64,000 nt of DNA from Pseudomonas sp. 14P_8.1_Bac3 (GCF_025466085.1 NZ_JANLOD010000018.1:1-64000), one strand, 5' to 3'; counted from the first letter of the stretch, positions 32,924 to 43,446 are shown. A program made the numbers and translations. Notes: a model not told the origin generated them from the letters alone.

Positions 32924-33925
32924 ATGCAGATTTCGGTAAATGAGTTCCTGACACCCCGCCATATTGATGTGCAGGTTGTCAGTCCAACCCGCGCCAAGAT
33001 CACTCTCGAGCCTCTCGAGCGTGGTTTCGGCCACACCCTGGGCAACGCGCTGCGCCGCATCCTGTTGTCCTCAATGCCCGGCTGTGCAGTAGTCGAGGCC
33101 GAGATTGACGGTGTGCTCCATGAGTACAGCGCCATCGAAGGCGTACAGGAAGACGTAATTGAAATCCTGTTGAACCTTAAAGGTCTGGCTATCAAGCTGC
33201 ACGGTCGTGACGAAGTTACGCTGACCTTGTCGAAGAAGGGTTCGGGGGTGGTTACCGCTGCCGATATTCAGCTGGATCATGATGTCGAGATCGTTAACCC
33301 CGATCACGTAATCGCTAACCTGGCGTCTAACGGCGCCCTGAACATGAAGCTCACCGTAGCTCGTGGTCGTGGTTATGAACCGGCAGACTCGCGTCAGAGC
33401 GATGAAGACGAAAGCCGCAGCATCGGTCGCTTGCAGCTTGACTCTTCGTTCAGCCCGGTTCGCCGTATCGCATACGTGGTGGAAAACGCCCGTGTCGAGC
33501 AGCGTACTAACCTGGACAAGCTGGTTATTGATCTGGAAACCAACGGTACCCTGGATCCTGAAGAGGCTATTCGCCGCGCTGCAACCATCCTGCAACAGCA
33601 GTTGGCTGCGTTCGTCGACCTCAAAGGTGACAGTGAGCCAGTGGTTGTCGAGCAGGAAGACGAGATCGATCCGATCCTGCTTCGCCCGGTTGACGATCTG
33701 GAACTGACTGTACGTTCGGCTAACTGCCTTAAGGCGGAAAACATCTACTACATCGGCGACCTGATTCAGCGTACCGAAGTAGAGCTGTTGAAGACTCCGA
33801 ACCTTGGCAAGAAATCCTTGACTGAAATCAAGGACGTTCTGGCCTCCCGCGGTCTGTCCCTCGGCATGCGCCTCGACAACTGGCCGCCTGCAAGTCTTAA
33901 GAAGGACGACAAGGCGACTGCCTGA
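32924..33925 (+). CDS. rpoA: RNA polymerase alpha subunit
   Basis: The alpha dimer scaffolds beta and beta-prime, and its C-terminal domain binds UP elements and activators. The 333-residue protein has the N-terminal dimerisation domain ([20 protein letters not shown] at about 30-50), a flexible linker near 235-248, and the C-terminal domain with [18 protein letters not shown] and the DNA-binding segment [14 protein letters not shown]. It lies between rpsD and rplQ, as in nearly all gamma-proteobacteria. Confidence 0.98.
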   Translation: MQISVNEFLTPRHIDVQVVSPTRAKITLEPLERGFGHTLGNALRRILLSSMPGCAVVEAEIDGVLHEYSAIEGVQEDVIEILLNLKGLAIKLHGRDEVTLTLSKKGSGVVTAADIQLDHDVEIVNPDHVIANLASNGALNMKLTVARGRGYEPADSRQSDEDESRSIGRLQLDSSFSPVRRIAYVVENARVEQRTNLDKLVIDLETNGTLDPEEAIRRAATILQQQLAAFVDLKGDSEPVVVEQEDEIDPILLRPVDDLELTVRSANCLKAENIYYIGDLIQRTEVELLKTPNLGKKSLTEIKDVLASRGLSLGMRLDNWPPASLKKDDKATA

Positions 33926-33967
33926 TCGTCGTAATCACCGAACGTTGTGTTTGGTAAGGAATGAACC

Positions 33968-34354
33968 ATGCGTCATCGTAAAAGTGGTCGTCACCTGAGC
34001 CGCACCAGCTCGCACCGCAAGGCCATGTTTCAGAACATGGCGGTGTCGCTGTTCGAGCACGAGCTGATCAAAACTACACTGCCAAAAGCCAAAGAACTGC
34101 GCCGCGTTGCCGAGCCGCTGATCACCTTGGCCAAGATTGACAGCGTTGCTAACCGCCGTCTGGCTTTCGACCGTACTCGTTCGAAAGCTATCGTTGGTAA
34201 GCTCTTCAACGACCTGGGCAAGCGTTACGCTACCCGTGAGGGTGGCTACCTGCGCATCCTCAAGTGCGGTTTCCGCGCTGGCGACAACGCGCCTATGGCG
34301 TACGTCGAGTTGGTAGATCGTGCTGTCGGCGGTGAAGCTGTATCCGCTGAGTAA
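33968..34354 (+). CDS. rplQ: 50S ribosomal protein L17
   Basis: L17 is close to the tunnel exit of the 50S subunit. The 128-residue protein starts [20 protein letters not shown], the family signature, with the conserved [18 protein letters not shown] segment. It is the last gene of the alpha operon, and a strong terminator follows 19 bases after the stop. In PAO1 katA follows in the same way. Confidence 0.98.
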   Translation: MRHRKSGRHLSRTSSHRKAMFQNMAVSLFEHELIKTTLPKAKELRRVAEPLITLAKIDSVANRRLAFDRTRSKAIVGKLFNDLGKRYATREGGYLRILKCGFRAGDNAPMAYVELVDRAVGGEAVSAE

Positions 34355-34373
34355 GACGTCAGTCTGAAACAAG

Positions 34374-34399
34374 AAACCGGGCCTAGTGCCCGGTTTTTT
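34374..34399 (+). terminator. Terminator of the alpha operon
   Basis: AAACCGGGC (34375-34383) and GCCCGGTTTTTT (34388-34399) form a 9-bp stem with a 4-base loop and a T-tract. It closes the translation supercluster. Confidence 0.9.
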
Positions 34400-34473
34400 G
34401 TGCCTGTAAGAAACGCGTCGTTTATACAAGCTTCCCTGCAATCTGTACCGTCATGATGTCAGCGGTATTATTG

Positions 34474-34488
34474 GTAGTATTTTTCTAT
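34474..34488 (+). promoter_or_regulatory. Possible OxyR half-site upstream of katA
   Basis: GTAG-N7-CTAT at 34474-34488 matches one half (ATAG-N7-CTAT) of the OxyR tetranucleotide pattern with one mismatch. The other half is not convincing. A weak -35 (TTGATC, 34488-34493) lies next to it, about 100 bases before the katA start. Confidence 0.3.
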
Positions 34489-34591
34489 TGATCTCTGCAA
34501 ATTAATGAATTTGTAGCCTTCCTGATCAATGGTCAATACTCCGTCCCAAGCCGATAGCCGGCAGTTCAAGACCGACAGAGGAAGAGATCGC

Positions 34592-36046
34592 ATGAGCCCG
34601 AATCAAACGCTAACGACCGCCAGTGGCGCGCCTATCGCTGACAATCAGAATTCCCGCTCCGCCGGCCCTCGTGGCCCGTTGCTCCTCGACGACTTTCACC
34701 TGATCGAGAAGCTAGCCCACTTCAACCGTGAAAACATCCCGGAGCGCCGCGTACACGCCAAAGGTTCGGGTGCTTACGGTACGTTCACGGTGACGCGCGA
34801 CATCACCGAGTACACCAGCGCCAAGCTGTTTGAATCCGTTGGCAAGCAAACCCCCACGTTCTTGCGATTTTCCACCGTAGGGGGTGAGCGTGGTTCGGCG
34901 GATACCGAGCGCGATCCCCGTGGATTCGCCTTGAAGTTCTACACCGAAGAAGGCAACTGGGACATCGTCGGCAACAACACGCCGGTGTTCTTCATCCGCG
35001 ACCCACTCAAATTTCCGGATTTTATTCACACTCAAAAGCGCCTGCCGCAAAGCAACCTGAAAAGCGCGCAGATGATGTGGGACTTCTGGTCGCACTCGCC
35101 TGAGGCGCTGCACCAGGTCACCATTCTGTTTTCTGACCGCGGCATTCCTGATGGCTACCGTCACATGCACGGCTTCGGCAGCCACACCTACAGCCTGATC
35201 AGCGCCAGCGGCGAGCGTCACTGGGTGAAGTGGCACTATAAAACCCGGCAAGGAATCAAAAACCTCGCGCCCGCGGACGCTGCGCGTTTAGCCGGCATCG
35301 ATCCGGATTACGCCCAGCGCGACTTGTTCGAGGCGATCGAACGCGGTGACTTCCCGAAATGGCGCGTATGCATCCAGATCATGACCGAGGCCCAGGCCGA
35401 GGCGCATTATGAAAACCCTTTCGATGTCACCAAGACCTGGTCGCAGAAAGAGTTTCCGTTGATTGAGGTGGGTGAACTTGAACTCAACCGTAATCCGTTG
35501 AACTACTTTGCGGAAGTTGAGCAAGCAGCATTCGGCCCAAGCAACATGGTGCCGGGTGTGGGGCTGTCCCCAGACCGCATGCTGCAAGGTCGAGTATTTG
35601 CCTACGCCGATGCGCACCGCTACCGTATCGGCACCAACCACCAGCAACTGCCGGTGAATGCGCCTCGCAGTCCGGTCAACAATTACCAGCGTGATGGCTC
35701 CATGGCGTTCGGCAGCAATGGCGGTGCAGCACCTAACTACGAGCCGAACAGCTACATCGAGTCGCCAAAACAAGCACCTCGCTATGCTGAACCTGCGCTG
35801 GCACTGAGCGGCGCGGCTGATCGTTATGATCATCGCGAAGACACTGATTACTACAGCCACGCCGGCGCGCTCTTCCGGCTCATGAGTGACGAGCAAAAAG
35901 CACTGTTGGTCCGCAACATCGCCGGCGCGATGGCGGGTGTGTCCAGCGATGTAGTTGATCGGCAGTTGCAGCACTTCCATAAGGCCGACCCGGCGTATGG
36001 AGACGCAATCGCAAAGGCCCTTAACGTACAGCTTAACGAAGTCTAA
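34592..36046 (+). CDS. katA: KatA, monofunctional heme catalase (small-subunit type)
   Basis: KatA decomposes hydrogen peroxide to water and oxygen. The start is placed at the ATG at 34592, because GAGGAAGAG ends 5 bases upstream and the protein then begins [19 protein letters not shown] like known catalases; an in-frame start at 34529 lacks this signal. The 484 residues carry the catalytic His55 in [12 protein letters not shown], the Asn in [13 protein letters not shown], and the heme-ligand Tyr in [14 protein letters not shown]. Length places it in clade 3. No signal peptide is seen. Neighbouring ferritin and the same PAO1 order suggest coupled peroxide and iron control. Confidence 0.95.
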   Translation: MSPNQTLTTASGAPIADNQNSRSAGPRGPLLLDDFHLIEKLAHFNRENIPERRVHAKGSGAYGTFTVTRDITEYTSAKLFESVGKQTPTFLRFSTVGGERGSADTERDPRGFALKFYTEEGNWDIVGNNTPVFFIRDPLKFPDFIHTQKRLPQSNLKSAQMMWDFWSHSPEALHQVTILFSDRGIPDGYRHMHGFGSHTYSLISASGERHWVKWHYKTRQGIKNLAPADAARLAGIDPDYAQRDLFEAIERGDFPKWRVCIQIMTEAQAEAHYENPFDVTKTWSQKEFPLIEVGELELNRNPLNYFAEVEQAAFGPSNMVPGVGLSPDRMLQGRVFAYADAHRYRIGTNHQQLPVNAPRSPVNNYQRDGSMAFGSNGGAAPNYEPNSYIESPKQAPRYAEPALALSGAADRYDHREDTDYYSHAGALFRLMSDEQKALLVRNIAGAMAGVSSDVVDRQLQHFHKADPAYGDAIAKALNVQLNEV

Positions 36047-36057
36047 ACGAGAAGCAG

Positions 36058-36082
36058 AACCGCCCTCATTAGGGCGGTTTTT
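36058..36082 (+). terminator. katA terminator
   Basis: AACCGCCCT (36058-36066) and AGGGCGGTT (36071-36079) form a perfect 9-bp stem with a CATT loop and a short T-tract. Confidence 0.9.
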
Positions 36083-36195
36083 GCGTTATTTAAACCACTT
36101 TTCTCAGAATATCTTCGCTTTTATCGCGCAAACGCCGTGACCAAACAGTCTCCTTGGTTCAAACTACAGACTTTCAAGCAGGGAGATGTAGGGCG

Positions 36196-36660
36196 ATGCA
36201 AGGCCACCCAGACGTAATCGATTACCTCAACACGTTGCTGACCGGCGAACTGGCCGCGCGTGATCAATATTTCGTTCACTCGCGGATGTATGAGGACTGG
36301 GGATTCACCAAGCTCTACGAACGAATCAACCACGAGATGGAAGAGGAAGCCGGACACGCCGATGCGCTGATGCGCCGAATCCTGATGCTGGAAGGCACGC
36401 CACGCATGCGTCCGGACGATCTCGATGTCGGCACCACCGTGCCTGACATGCTGGCCGCCGACCTGCGCCTGGAATACAAAGTCCGCGCTGCACTCTGCAA
36501 GGGCATCGCGCTCTGCGAACAGCATAAAGACTACGTCAGCCGCGAGATCCTGCGCATTCAGCTGAACGATACCGAGGAAGATCACACCTATTGGCTCGAG
36601 AAGCAGTTGGGACTGATCAAGTTGATCGGCCTGGAGAATTACCTGCAATCCCACGCCTGA
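36196..36660 (+). CDS. bfrA: Bacterioferritin-family iron storage protein (FtnA/BfrA type)
   Basis: This protein forms a 24-subunit shell that oxidises and stores iron. I placed the start at 36196 ([12 protein letters not shown]), which matches the family N-terminus; an earlier in-frame start adds 14 non-conserved residues. In 154 residues the ferroxidase ligands Glu18, Glu51, His54, Glu93, Glu127 and His130 are visible. Residue 52, which is Met and binds heme in true bacterioferritins, is Ala here (EEEAGHAD). It therefore resembles PAO1 PA4235, first named BfrA and later FtnA, which lies next to katA. Confidence 0.92.
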   Translation: MQGHPDVIDYLNTLLTGELAARDQYFVHSRMYEDWGFTKLYERINHEMEEEAGHADALMRRILMLEGTPRMRPDDLDVGTTVPDMLAADLRLEYKVRAALCKGIALCEQHKDYVSREILRIQLNDTEEDHTYWLEKQLGLIKLIGLENYLQSHA

Positions 36661-36674
36661 TCACAGCCGACATA

Positions 36675-36713
36675 AAAAAGCCCCTGTCACCGATGACGTG
36701 ACAGGGGCTTTTT
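36675..36713. terminator. Bidirectional terminator between bfrA and uvrA
   Basis: AAAAAGCCCCTGTCAC (36675-36690) and GTGACAGGGGCTTTTT (36698-36713) form a perfect 16-bp stem with a 7-base loop. A-tract and T-tract flank it on both sides, so it can serve both convergent genes. Confidence 0.93.
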
Positions 36714-36725
36714 CATGGGCCTGAT

Positions 36726-39560
36726 TCAGGCCTTGTCGCGAGCCAGCAGTGGCTTAAGGTAGAAACCAGTGTGAGATTGCTTCATCTCGGCCACTTCTTC
36801 CGGTGTACCGACGGCAATGATCTGTCCACCTTTGGAACCGCCTTCCGGCCCAAGATCCACCAGCCAGTCGGCCGTCTTGATCACGTCCAGGTTGTGCTCG
36901 ATCACCACGACCGTGTTGCCGTGGTCGCGCAGACGATGCAGCACGTCGAGCAGTTGCTGGATGTCCGCGAAGTGCAAACCGGTAGTCGGCTCATCGAGGA
37001 TATACAGGGTCTTGCCGGTATCGCGCTTCGACAGCTCGCGAGACAGTTTCACCCGCTGCGCTTCACCACCGGACAGCGTGGTCGCCGATTGCCCCAGCTT
37101 GATGTACGAGAGACCTACGTCCATCAACGTCTGCAGCTTGCGCGCCAGCGCCGGAACCGCGTCGAAGAACTCCCGGGCTTCCTCGATGGTCATCTCGAGG
37201 GTTTCGTGGATGCTCTTGCCCTTGTACTTGATCTCCAGCGTTTCGCGGTTGTAGCGCTTGCTCTTGCAGACATCGCACGGGACATAGATGTCCGGCAGGA
37301 AGTGCATTTCAACCTTGATCAGGCCATCGCCCTGACAGGCCTCGCAGCGGCCGCCTTTCACGTTGAAGGAGAAGCGCCCCGGACCGTAGCCGCGCGAGCG
37401 GGATTCGGGCACACCGGCGAACAGCTCGCGAATCGGCGTGAACAAACCTGTGTAAGTGGCGGGGTTGGAGCGCGGCGTGCGGCCGATCGGGCTCTGATCG
37501 ATGTCTACGACCTTGTCCAGGTGCTCAAGACCCTTGATGCTGTCGTGGGCCGCGGCTTCAAGCGTCGTGGCGCCGTTGAGAGCCGTGGCGCTCAATGGAA
37601 ACAGCGTATTGTTGATCAGCGTCGACTTGCCCGAACCTGACACGCCGGTGACGCAAGTCAGCAGGCCAATCGGAATGTCCAGGTCGACGTTGCGCAAGTT
37701 GTTGCCGCGAGCCCCTTTAAGAGAAAGCGACAGCTTCTTGTTGCGCGGGGTTCGCTTCGCCGGAACGGCGATCTTCACGCGCCCCGACAAATATTTACCC
37801 GTCAACGAATCAGGGTGAGCCATGACCTCGGCCGGCGTCCCTTCGGCGACGATATGTCCGCCATGCACACCGGCGCCAGGGCCGATATCCACCACATAAT
37901 CCGCCAGGCGAATCGCGTCTTCGTCGTGCTCGACCACGATCACCGTGTTGCCGATGTCGCGCAGGTGTTTGAGCGTGCCGAGCAACCGATCGTTATCGCG
38001 TTGGTGCAGACCGATCGACGGTTCATCGAGGATGTACAGAACGCCGACCAGACCGGCGCCGATCTGGCTCGCCAGACGAATCCGCTGAGCCTCGCCGCCA
38101 GACAATGTGTCCGCACTGCGATCCAGCGATAGATAGTCGAGACCGACGTTGACCAGGAACTGCAGACGCTCGCGGATTTCCTTGAGAATCTTGTCGGCAA
38201 TTTCGCCGCGACGTCCGGTCAGCTTCAGCACGCCGAAGTATTCGCAGGCATCGCCGATCGGCAGGTTGGTCACCGCCGGCAGCGTTTTCTCGCCAACCCA
38301 GACGTGTCGCGCCTCGCGACGCAGGCGGGTGCCACGGCAATCCGGGCAAGGCTGGGTGCTGAGGAACTTGGCCAGTTCTTCGCGCACGGAAGCCGATTCG
38401 GTTTCACGGTAGCGGCGTTCCAGATTCGGCACGATGCCTTCGAACGGGTGCGAACGTTTGACGATGTCACCACGATCGTTCAGGTATTTGAAATCGACGT
38501 TCTGCGAGCCGCTACCGTGGAGGATGAATTTCTGTTGATCCGCCGGTAGATGGTTGAACGGCACTTCCAGGCTGAACTTGTAGTGTGACGCCAGCGACCC
38601 AAGCATCTGAAAGTAATAGACGTTACGCCGGTCCCAGCCGCGAATCGCGCCTTCGGCCAGGGTCAGTTCGCCATTGACCAGTCGCTTGATATCGAAGAAT
38701 TGCTTCACGCCCAGGCCGTCGCAGGTCGGGCAGGCGCCGGCCGGGTTGTTGAAGGAGAACAGCTTGGGTTCCAGCTCACTGATGGCATGGCCGCAAATCG
38801 GGCAGGCGAAGCGCGCGGAGAAGATGATTTCTTCACCCGGCTCGTCGTCCATCGGCGCCACCAGGGCAATGCCGTCGGCCAGCTTCAACGCGGTCTCGAA
38901 CGATTCGGCCAGACGTTGTTGCAGGTCTGCGCGAACCTTGAAACGGTCGACTACGACATCGATCGAGTGCTTTTTCTGTTTATCCAGCTTCGGCAACTCG
39001 TCCAGCTCACAGAGCCGGCCGTTGACCCGGGCCCGCACGAAGCCCTGGGCACGCAGTTCTTCGAAGACCGAAAGGTGTTCGCCTTTACGCTCGCGGATCA
39101 CCGGGGCCAGCAGCATCAGTTTGCTGCCCTCCGGCTGGGCGAGGACCAGGTCGACCATCTGGCTGACGGTTTGCGCCTCCAGCGGAATATCATGGTCCGG
39201 GCAACGCGGAATACCCACGCGAGCGTAAAGCAGGCGCAGGTAATCGTAGATTTCGGTGATGGTGCCGACCGTCGAACGCGGGTTATGCGACGTCGATTTT
39301 TGCTCGATGGAAATGGCCGGCGACAGACCTTCGATGGTGTCGACGTCCGGTTTTTCCATCATCGACAAAAACTGCCGGGCATAGGCCGACAGCGATTCGA
39401 CGTAACGGCGCTGACCTTCGGCGTAGAGCGTGTCGAAGGCCAGGGACGATTTGCCGGATCCGGACAGGCCGGTGATGACGATCAGTTTGTCCCGTGGCAG
39501 GGTCAGGTCGATGTTCTTCAGGTTGTGGGTTCGGGCCCCACGAATCAGGATCTTGTCCAA
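36726..39560 (-). CDS. uvrA: UvrA, excinuclease ABC subunit A
   Basis: UvrA recognises damaged DNA and loads UvrB in nucleotide excision repair. The start is placed at a TTG (39560 on the - strand), giving [16 protein letters not shown], the conserved N-terminus, with GCGAGG 5 bases upstream; an ATG further upstream would add 24 non-conserved residues. The 944-residue protein has two ABC ATPase modules ([10 protein letters not shown] and [10 protein letters not shown], each with an LSGGEAQR signature) and zinc-binding CxxC sites, including CPICGH/CPTCDG and CEACQG/CDVC. It is convergent with bfrA. Confidence 0.97.
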   Translation of the reverse strand: MDKILIRGARTHNLKNIDLTLPRDKLIVITGLSGSGKSSLAFDTLYAEGQRRYVESLSAYARQFLSMMEKPDVDTIEGLSPAISIEQKSTSHNPRSTVGTITEIYDYLRLLYARVGIPRCPDHDIPLEAQTVSQMVDLVLAQPEGSKLMLLAPVIRERKGEHLSVFEELRAQGFVRARVNGRLCELDELPKLDKQKKHSIDVVVDRFKVRADLQQRLAESFETALKLADGIALVAPMDDEPGEEIIFSARFACPICGHAISELEPKLFSFNNPAGACPTCDGLGVKQFFDIKRLVNGELTLAEGAIRGWDRRNVYYFQMLGSLASHYKFSLEVPFNHLPADQQKFILHGSGSQNVDFKYLNDRGDIVKRSHPFEGIVPNLERRYRETESASVREELAKFLSTQPCPDCRGTRLRREARHVWVGEKTLPAVTNLPIGDACEYFGVLKLTGRRGEIADKILKEIRERLQFLVNVGLDYLSLDRSADTLSGGEAQRIRLASQIGAGLVGVLYILDEPSIGLHQRDNDRLLGTLKHLRDIGNTVIVVEHDEDAIRLADYVVDIGPGAGVHGGHIVAEGTPAEVMAHPDSLTGKYLSGRVKIAVPAKRTPRNKKLSLSLKGARGNNLRNVDLDIPIGLLTCVTGVSGSGKSTLINNTLFPLSATALNGATTLEAAAHDSIKGLEHLDKVVDIDQSPIGRTPRSNPATYTGLFTPIRELFAGVPESRSRGYGPGRFSFNVKGGRCEACQGDGLIKVEMHFLPDIYVPCDVCKSKRYNRETLEIKYKGKSIHETLEMTIEEAREFFDAVPALARKLQTLMDVGLSYIKLGQSATTLSGGEAQRVKLSRELSKRDTGKTLYILDEPTTGLHFADIQQLLDVLHRLRDHGNTVVVIEHNLDVIKTADWLVDLGPEGGSKGGQIIAVGTPEEVAEMKQSHTGFYLKPLLARDKA

Positions 39561-39751
39561 AGTGGCCTCGCTTGGCGGGCGTCGAAAACGTAGGAGTATA
39601 CGGCCAAATACTGGATGGATGCACACTATCAAACGAGTGGGTGACTGTCTTACATGAAGAGTCTGTCAGCAGAACGCGTCAAAGCGTCGCGATATACCCC
39701 GTCAATCGATGGGACTGGTAGAATCGCCGCCGGTTCACATGAGGTTTTTCC
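39561..39751. other. Divergent uvrA-yajR intergenic region
   Basis: This 191-base gap between divergent genes must hold both promoters. I see no credible sigma-70 pair and no good LexA box. The yajR side has a short leader, and the AGGTTTTT before the ATG at 39752 is only a weak Shine-Dalgarno. Confidence 0.4.
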
Positions 39752-41149
39752 ATGCACGATCCCCACAGCGAACGCATGAGTGGTAGCGAGACCCGCGCGG
39801 CAAGCGGTCTGGCCCTCGTGTTCGCCTTCCGTATGCTTGGCATGTTCATGGTGTTGCCGGTATTGGCGACCTATGGGATGGATCTGGCAGGAGCGACCCC
39901 GGCCCTTATCGGCCTGGCGATTGGCGCCTACGGCCTGACCCAGGCGATTTTTCAGATTCCTTTCGGTTTCATTTCCGACCGCATCGGTCGCCGGCCGGTG
40001 ATTTACCTCGGGCTGATCGTCTTCGCCCTGGGCAGCGTGCTGGCGGCCAATGCTGATTCGATCTGGGGTGTGATCGCTGGACGAATCCTGCAAGGCGCCG
40101 GAGCAATTTCTGCGGCGGTGATGGCGTTGCTGTCAGACCTGACCCGCGAACAGCATCGGACCAAGGCCATGGCCATGATCGGCATGACGATCGGTCTGTC
40201 GTTCGCTGTCGCCATGGTCGTAGGACCGTTGCTGACGCGCGCCTTTGGTCTTTCAGGATTGTTCCTCGCCACGGGCGCCATGGCCCTGGTCGGCATTGTG
40301 ATCGTGATGTTCATGGTGCCGCGGGCTGTCGGGCCGCTGCAGCATCGAGAATCCGGCGTCGCGCGCCAGGCGCTGATGCCGACCCTCAAGCATCCGGACC
40401 TGCTGCGCCTGGACCTGGGCATTTTTGTGTTGCACGCGATGTTGATGTCGAGCTTCGTCGCCTTGCCGCTGGCTCTGGTGGAAAAAGCCGGCCTGCCCAA
40501 AGAACAGCACTGGTGGGTTTACCTGACTGCGCTGCTGATTTCCTTCTTCGCCATGATCCCGTTCATTATCTACGGCGAGAAGAAACGCAAAATGAAACGA
40601 GTTTTATTGGGCGCGGTGCTGACGCTGATGCTCACTGAGCTATTCTTCTGGCAGTTCGGCGATAGCTTGCGGGCTCTGGTGATCGGAACGGTGGTGTTCT
40701 TTACCGCCTTCAACTTGCTGGAAGCTTCTTTGCCATCGCTGATCAGCAAGGTTTCACCGGCAGGGGGCAAGGGCACGGCGATGGGGGTTTACTCCACCAG
40801 TCAGTTCCTTGGTTCTGCGCTGGGCGGGATCCTCGGCGGTTGGCTGTTTCAGCATGGCGGTTTGTCGGTTGTCTTCCTCGGATGCGCGGGCCTGGCTGCC
40901 CTCTGGCTGGCCTTTGCTGTTACCATGCGCGAACCACCTTATGTCACGAGCCTGCGCTTGCCGTTGTCGCCCGAGGCGATCCGCGAAGCGGGTCTGGTAG
41001 AGCGCCTGAAGGCCGTCGTAGGGGTAACAGATGCAGTGATCGTTGCTGATGAAGCAGCGATTTACATCAAATTGGACACAGAACTATTGGATCGCACCAC
41101 CCTTGAGCGCCTGGTGAACAACCCGGCCGAGGCGCAGTGCGTAGCCTAG
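39752..41149 (+). CDS. yajR: YajR-type MFS transporter with C-terminal YAM domain
   Basis: This is a major facilitator superfamily transporter; the substrate of YajR is not firmly known. The 465-residue protein has 12 predicted transmembrane helices, the opening FRMLGMFMVLPVLATYGM, motif A in FISDRIGRRPV, and the loop MALLSDLTREQHRTKAMAM, all closely like E. coli YajR. About residues 390-465 form a soluble tail, which in E. coli YajR is a ferredoxin-like YAM domain. It lies between uvrA and ssb, and ssb starts 9 bases after its stop, so ssb may be co-transcribed. Confidence 0.9.
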   Translation: MHDPHSERMSGSETRAASGLALVFAFRMLGMFMVLPVLATYGMDLAGATPALIGLAIGAYGLTQAIFQIPFGFISDRIGRRPVIYLGLIVFALGSVLAANADSIWGVIAGRILQGAGAISAAVMALLSDLTREQHRTKAMAMIGMTIGLSFAVAMVVGPLLTRAFGLSGLFLATGAMALVGIVIVMFMVPRAVGPLQHRESGVARQALMPTLKHPDLLRLDLGIFVLHAMLMSSFVALPLALVEKAGLPKEQHWWVYLTALLISFFAMIPFIIYGEKKRKMKRVLLGAVLTLMLTELFFWQFGDSLRALVIGTVVFFTAFNLLEASLPSLISKVSPAGGKGTAMGVYSTSQFLGSALGGILGGWLFQHGGLSVVFLGCAGLAALWLAFAVTMREPPYVTSLRLPLSPEAIREAGLVERLKAVVGVTDAVIVADEAAIYIKLDTELLDRTTLERLVNNPAEAQCVA

Positions 41150-41158
41150 GAGAACGTT

Positions 41159-41683
41159 ATGGCCCGTGGGGTTAACAAAGTCATATTGGTCGGCACTTGC
41201 GGCCAGGATCCCGAAGTTCGCTACCTGCCTAACGGTAACGCCGTGACCAACCTGAGTCTGGCGACCAGCGAACAGTGGACCGACAAGCAAACCGGTCAAA
41301 AGGTCGAGAAGACCGAATGGCACCGTGTATCGATGTTCGGCAAGGTGGCGGAGATCGCCGGCGAATACCTGCGTAAAGGTTCGCAGGTCTACATCGAAGG
41401 CAAGCTGCAGACCCGCGAGTGGGAAAAAGACGGCATCAAGCGTTACACCACTGAAATCGTGGTCGACATGCAAGGCACCATGCAACTGCTGGGCGGCCGT
41501 CCACAACAGGGCGACCAACAAGGCGGGGGCAATAACTATCAGCAGTCCGCTCCGGCGCCACGCCAGCAGCAGGCTCCGCGTCCGCAGCAGTCGGCACCGC
41601 AACAGTCGCGTCCGGCTCCGCAGCAGGCCGCTCCGCAACCGGCTCCGGATTTCGACAGCTTTGATGACGATATCCCGTTCTGA
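41159..41683 (+). CDS. ssb: SSB, single-stranded DNA-binding protein
   Basis: SSB coats single-stranded DNA and recruits repair and replication proteins through its C-terminal tip. The 174-residue protein has the OB-fold ([20 protein letters not shown], then [19 protein letters not shown]) in the first 110 residues, a Gln/Pro/Ala-rich linker, and the acidic tip ending FDDDIPF. It is close behind yajR and followed by a strong terminator. Confidence 0.97.
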   Translation: MARGVNKVILVGTCGQDPEVRYLPNGNAVTNLSLATSEQWTDKQTGQKVEKTEWHRVSMFGKVAEIAGEYLRKGSQVYIEGKLQTREWEKDGIKRYTTEIVVDMQGTMQLLGGRPQQGDQQGGGNNYQQSAPAPRQQQAPRPQQSAPQQSRPAPQQAAPQPAPDFDSFDDDIPF

Positions 41684-41708
41684 TCGCACGCTTCACCCGA
41701 TCTGAACC

Positions 41709-41743
41709 AAAAGGCCCGGCGCTAACAGCGCCGGGCCTTTTTT
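41709..41743 (+). terminator. ssb terminator
   Basis: AAAAGGCCCGGCGCT (41709-41723) and AGCGCCGGGCCTTTTTT (41727-41743) form a near-perfect stem of about 14 bp with an AAC loop and a T6 tail. Confidence 0.93.
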
Positions 41744-41797
41744 GTGGAGTTTTCACGGGTGTGAGGTCACTTCATTTTCGACCTCGGACACGGTCTC

Positions 41798-42346
41798 CTA
41801 CAGGCGCAGGAACTCGTCAGTCGACACCACGCTGGCGTAGGCGAAGCCCAAGGCGGACATGAAGGCCGCATGCACATGGGCTGCCGGAACCGTGACGCCA
41901 TTGAACTCCAGGTCCCGAGAGGCACAGGCGTCGTGGATGACGGTGACGCTGTATCCCATGTCGGCGGCCGCGCGGGTGATACCGTCGATGCACATGTGGC
42001 TCATGCTGCCGATCACTACCAGTTCCTTGATGCCTTGTTCGTCGAGGATCGACTTCAGTTCGGTTTCGCGGAACGAGTTGACGAAGTGTTTGAGCACCAC
42101 CGGTTCGTCGGCGTGGTTGAGGACTTTGGGGTGCAGCTTCGCGCCTTCGGAACCCGGCGTGAAGAAGGGGGCATCCTCGGAGGTGAACTCGTGGCGGATG
42201 TGCACCACCGAATCACCGGCGTCGCGAAAGGTCTTGAGCAGGCGGACCGCATTATCCGCAGCGGCGTCCGCCCCGACCAGCGGCCACTTGCCTTGGGGGA
42301 AGTAGTCGTTTTGGATATCAACTACGATGAGTGCTTGCTTGGCCAT
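41798..42346 (-). CDS. Cysteine hydrolase of the isochorismatase family
   Basis: This family hydrolyses amide or enol-ether bonds through an Asp-Lys-Cys triad. The ATG at 42346 has GAGGAAAC 5 bases upstream and gives the typical beginning MAKQALIVVDIQNDYF; a longer in-frame start lacks such a signal. In 182 residues the triad can be placed at Asp10, Lys86 and Cys119 (SHMCIDGITRAAADMGY). It is divergent from a GlxA-type regulator, a common arrangement. The substrate is not evident; nicotinamide or a pyrimidine-like amide are only examples of what the family uses. Confidence 0.88.
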   Translation of the reverse strand: MAKQALIVVDIQNDYFPQGKWPLVGADAAADNAVRLLKTFRDAGDSVVHIRHEFTSEDAPFFTPGSEGAKLHPKVLNHADEPVVLKHFVNSFRETELKSILDEQGIKELVVIGSMSHMCIDGITRAAADMGYSVTVIHDACASRDLEFNGVTVPAAHVHAAFMSALGFAYASVVSTDEFLRL

Positions 42347-42447
42347 GACTGTTTCCTCGAAGTGTTGGTGGGTGTGGCACGAAGTATCGGCTGTGGCGTA
42401 ACGTCCGGGGATTGGCCGCACCGACAATAGAAGGGGGAAAACTGACA

Positions 42448-43446
42448 ATGGACGCACAAAGGGCAATCGCCGAGCTGGGCGTGCTGATTTACCCCGGCGC
42501 GCAGATGGCGGCGGTGCACGGGTTGACGGATTTGTTCGCGGTGGCGAACCGCATTGCCACCGACTATCAGGCGGCGCAATTGCCGCTGTTGCGGGTCAGC
42601 CATTGGCAAGTCGATGGCGATCAGTCGCCTCGGCGGATTTACGACAGCTACCCGGCGGCGGACGAGGCATTGGTGGCCCTGCTGATCCCGCCGTCCATTG
42701 GCGGTTTTTCCGAAGGCCAGGCGCCCGAAGGCTTGTTGCGCTGGATTCGTCAGCAACATGCCCAGGGCGCAACCCTGGGCGGAGTGTGCGTGGGCTCGAT
42801 TCTATTGGCCGAAAGCGGCCTGCTGGACGGCCGAAGTGCCACCACCCACTGGACCTCGGCCAAGGCATTCGCCGAGCGTTATCCGGCGATCAAGCTCAAG
42901 GCTGATACGCCAATTGTCGACGACGGCGACCTGATTACCACGGCCGGGTTGATGGCCTGGTCCGAGCTGGGTCTGCGGCTGGTCGATCGGCTGCTGGGGC
43001 CGAGCATCGCTACCGGTACCGCGCGTTTTCTGGTGGTGGAACACAGCGACAGCGCGAGCGAGTGCGGCAGTAATTTTTCGCCGATTCTGAGCCATGGCGA
43101 CGCCTCGATTCTCAAGGTCCAGCATTGGCTGCAAAGCACTGGCGCGACCGACGTTTCGCTGACGACGATGGCCGAGCGGGCAGGGCTGGAGGAGCGCACG
43201 TTCCTGCGCCGATTCCGCGGGGCGACTGGCTTGAAACCGACTGAATACTGCCAGCACTTGCGGGTCGGCAAGGCTCGGGAAATGCTGGAATTCACCAACG
43301 GCACCATCGACCACATTGCCTGGACCGTCGGCTATCAGGACCCCAGTGCGTTTCGCGCGACGTTCAAGAAAATTACCGGGCTGGCGCCGAGTGATTATCG
43401 GACGCGGTTTGGCGTGACGCCGAGTGCGGCGGTGACCCGCCCGTAA
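42448..43446 (+). CDS. GlxA-type transcriptional regulator (DJ-1/PfpI + AraC HTH)
   Basis: The 332-residue protein starts at the ATG at 42448 after AGGGGGA. Residues 1-190 form a DJ-1/PfpI-like amidase fold with a Cys in the elbow (GGVCVGSILLAESGLLDG) that in this group usually acts as a sensor. The C-terminal 100 residues carry two AraC-type helix-turn-helix units (LTTMAERAGLEERTFLRRF and IDHIAWTVGYQDPSAFRATFKK). It is divergent from the cysteine hydrolase, which it probably controls, in the manner of other GlxA family pairs. The effector is unknown. Confidence 0.88.
   Translation: MDAQRAIAELGVLIYPGAQMAAVHGLTDLFAVANRIATDYQAAQLPLLRVSHWQVDGDQSPRRIYDSYPAADEALVALLIPPSIGGFSEGQAPEGLLRWIRQQHAQGATLGGVCVGSILLAESGLLDGRSATTHWTSAKAFAERYPAIKLKADTPIVDDGDLITTAGLMAWSELGLRLVDRLLGPSIATGTARFLVVEHSDSASECGSNFSPILSHGDASILKVQHWLQSTGATDVSLTTMAERAGLEERTFLRRFRGATGLKPTEYCQHLRVGKAREMLEFTNGTIDHIAWTVGYQDPSAFRATFKKITGLAPSDYRTRFGVTPSAAVTRP

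Noticed and set aside
34529..34591. A longer katA with 21 extra N-terminal residues
   Set aside because: No Shine-Dalgarno is present at 34529, whereas GAGGAAGAG stands 5 bases before the ATG at 34592.
39611..39630. CTGGATGGATGCACAC as a LexA box upstream of uvrA
   Set aside because: A LexA site needs CTG-N10-CAG; this ends in CAC and its centre does not fit. No other candidate was found between 39561 and 39751.
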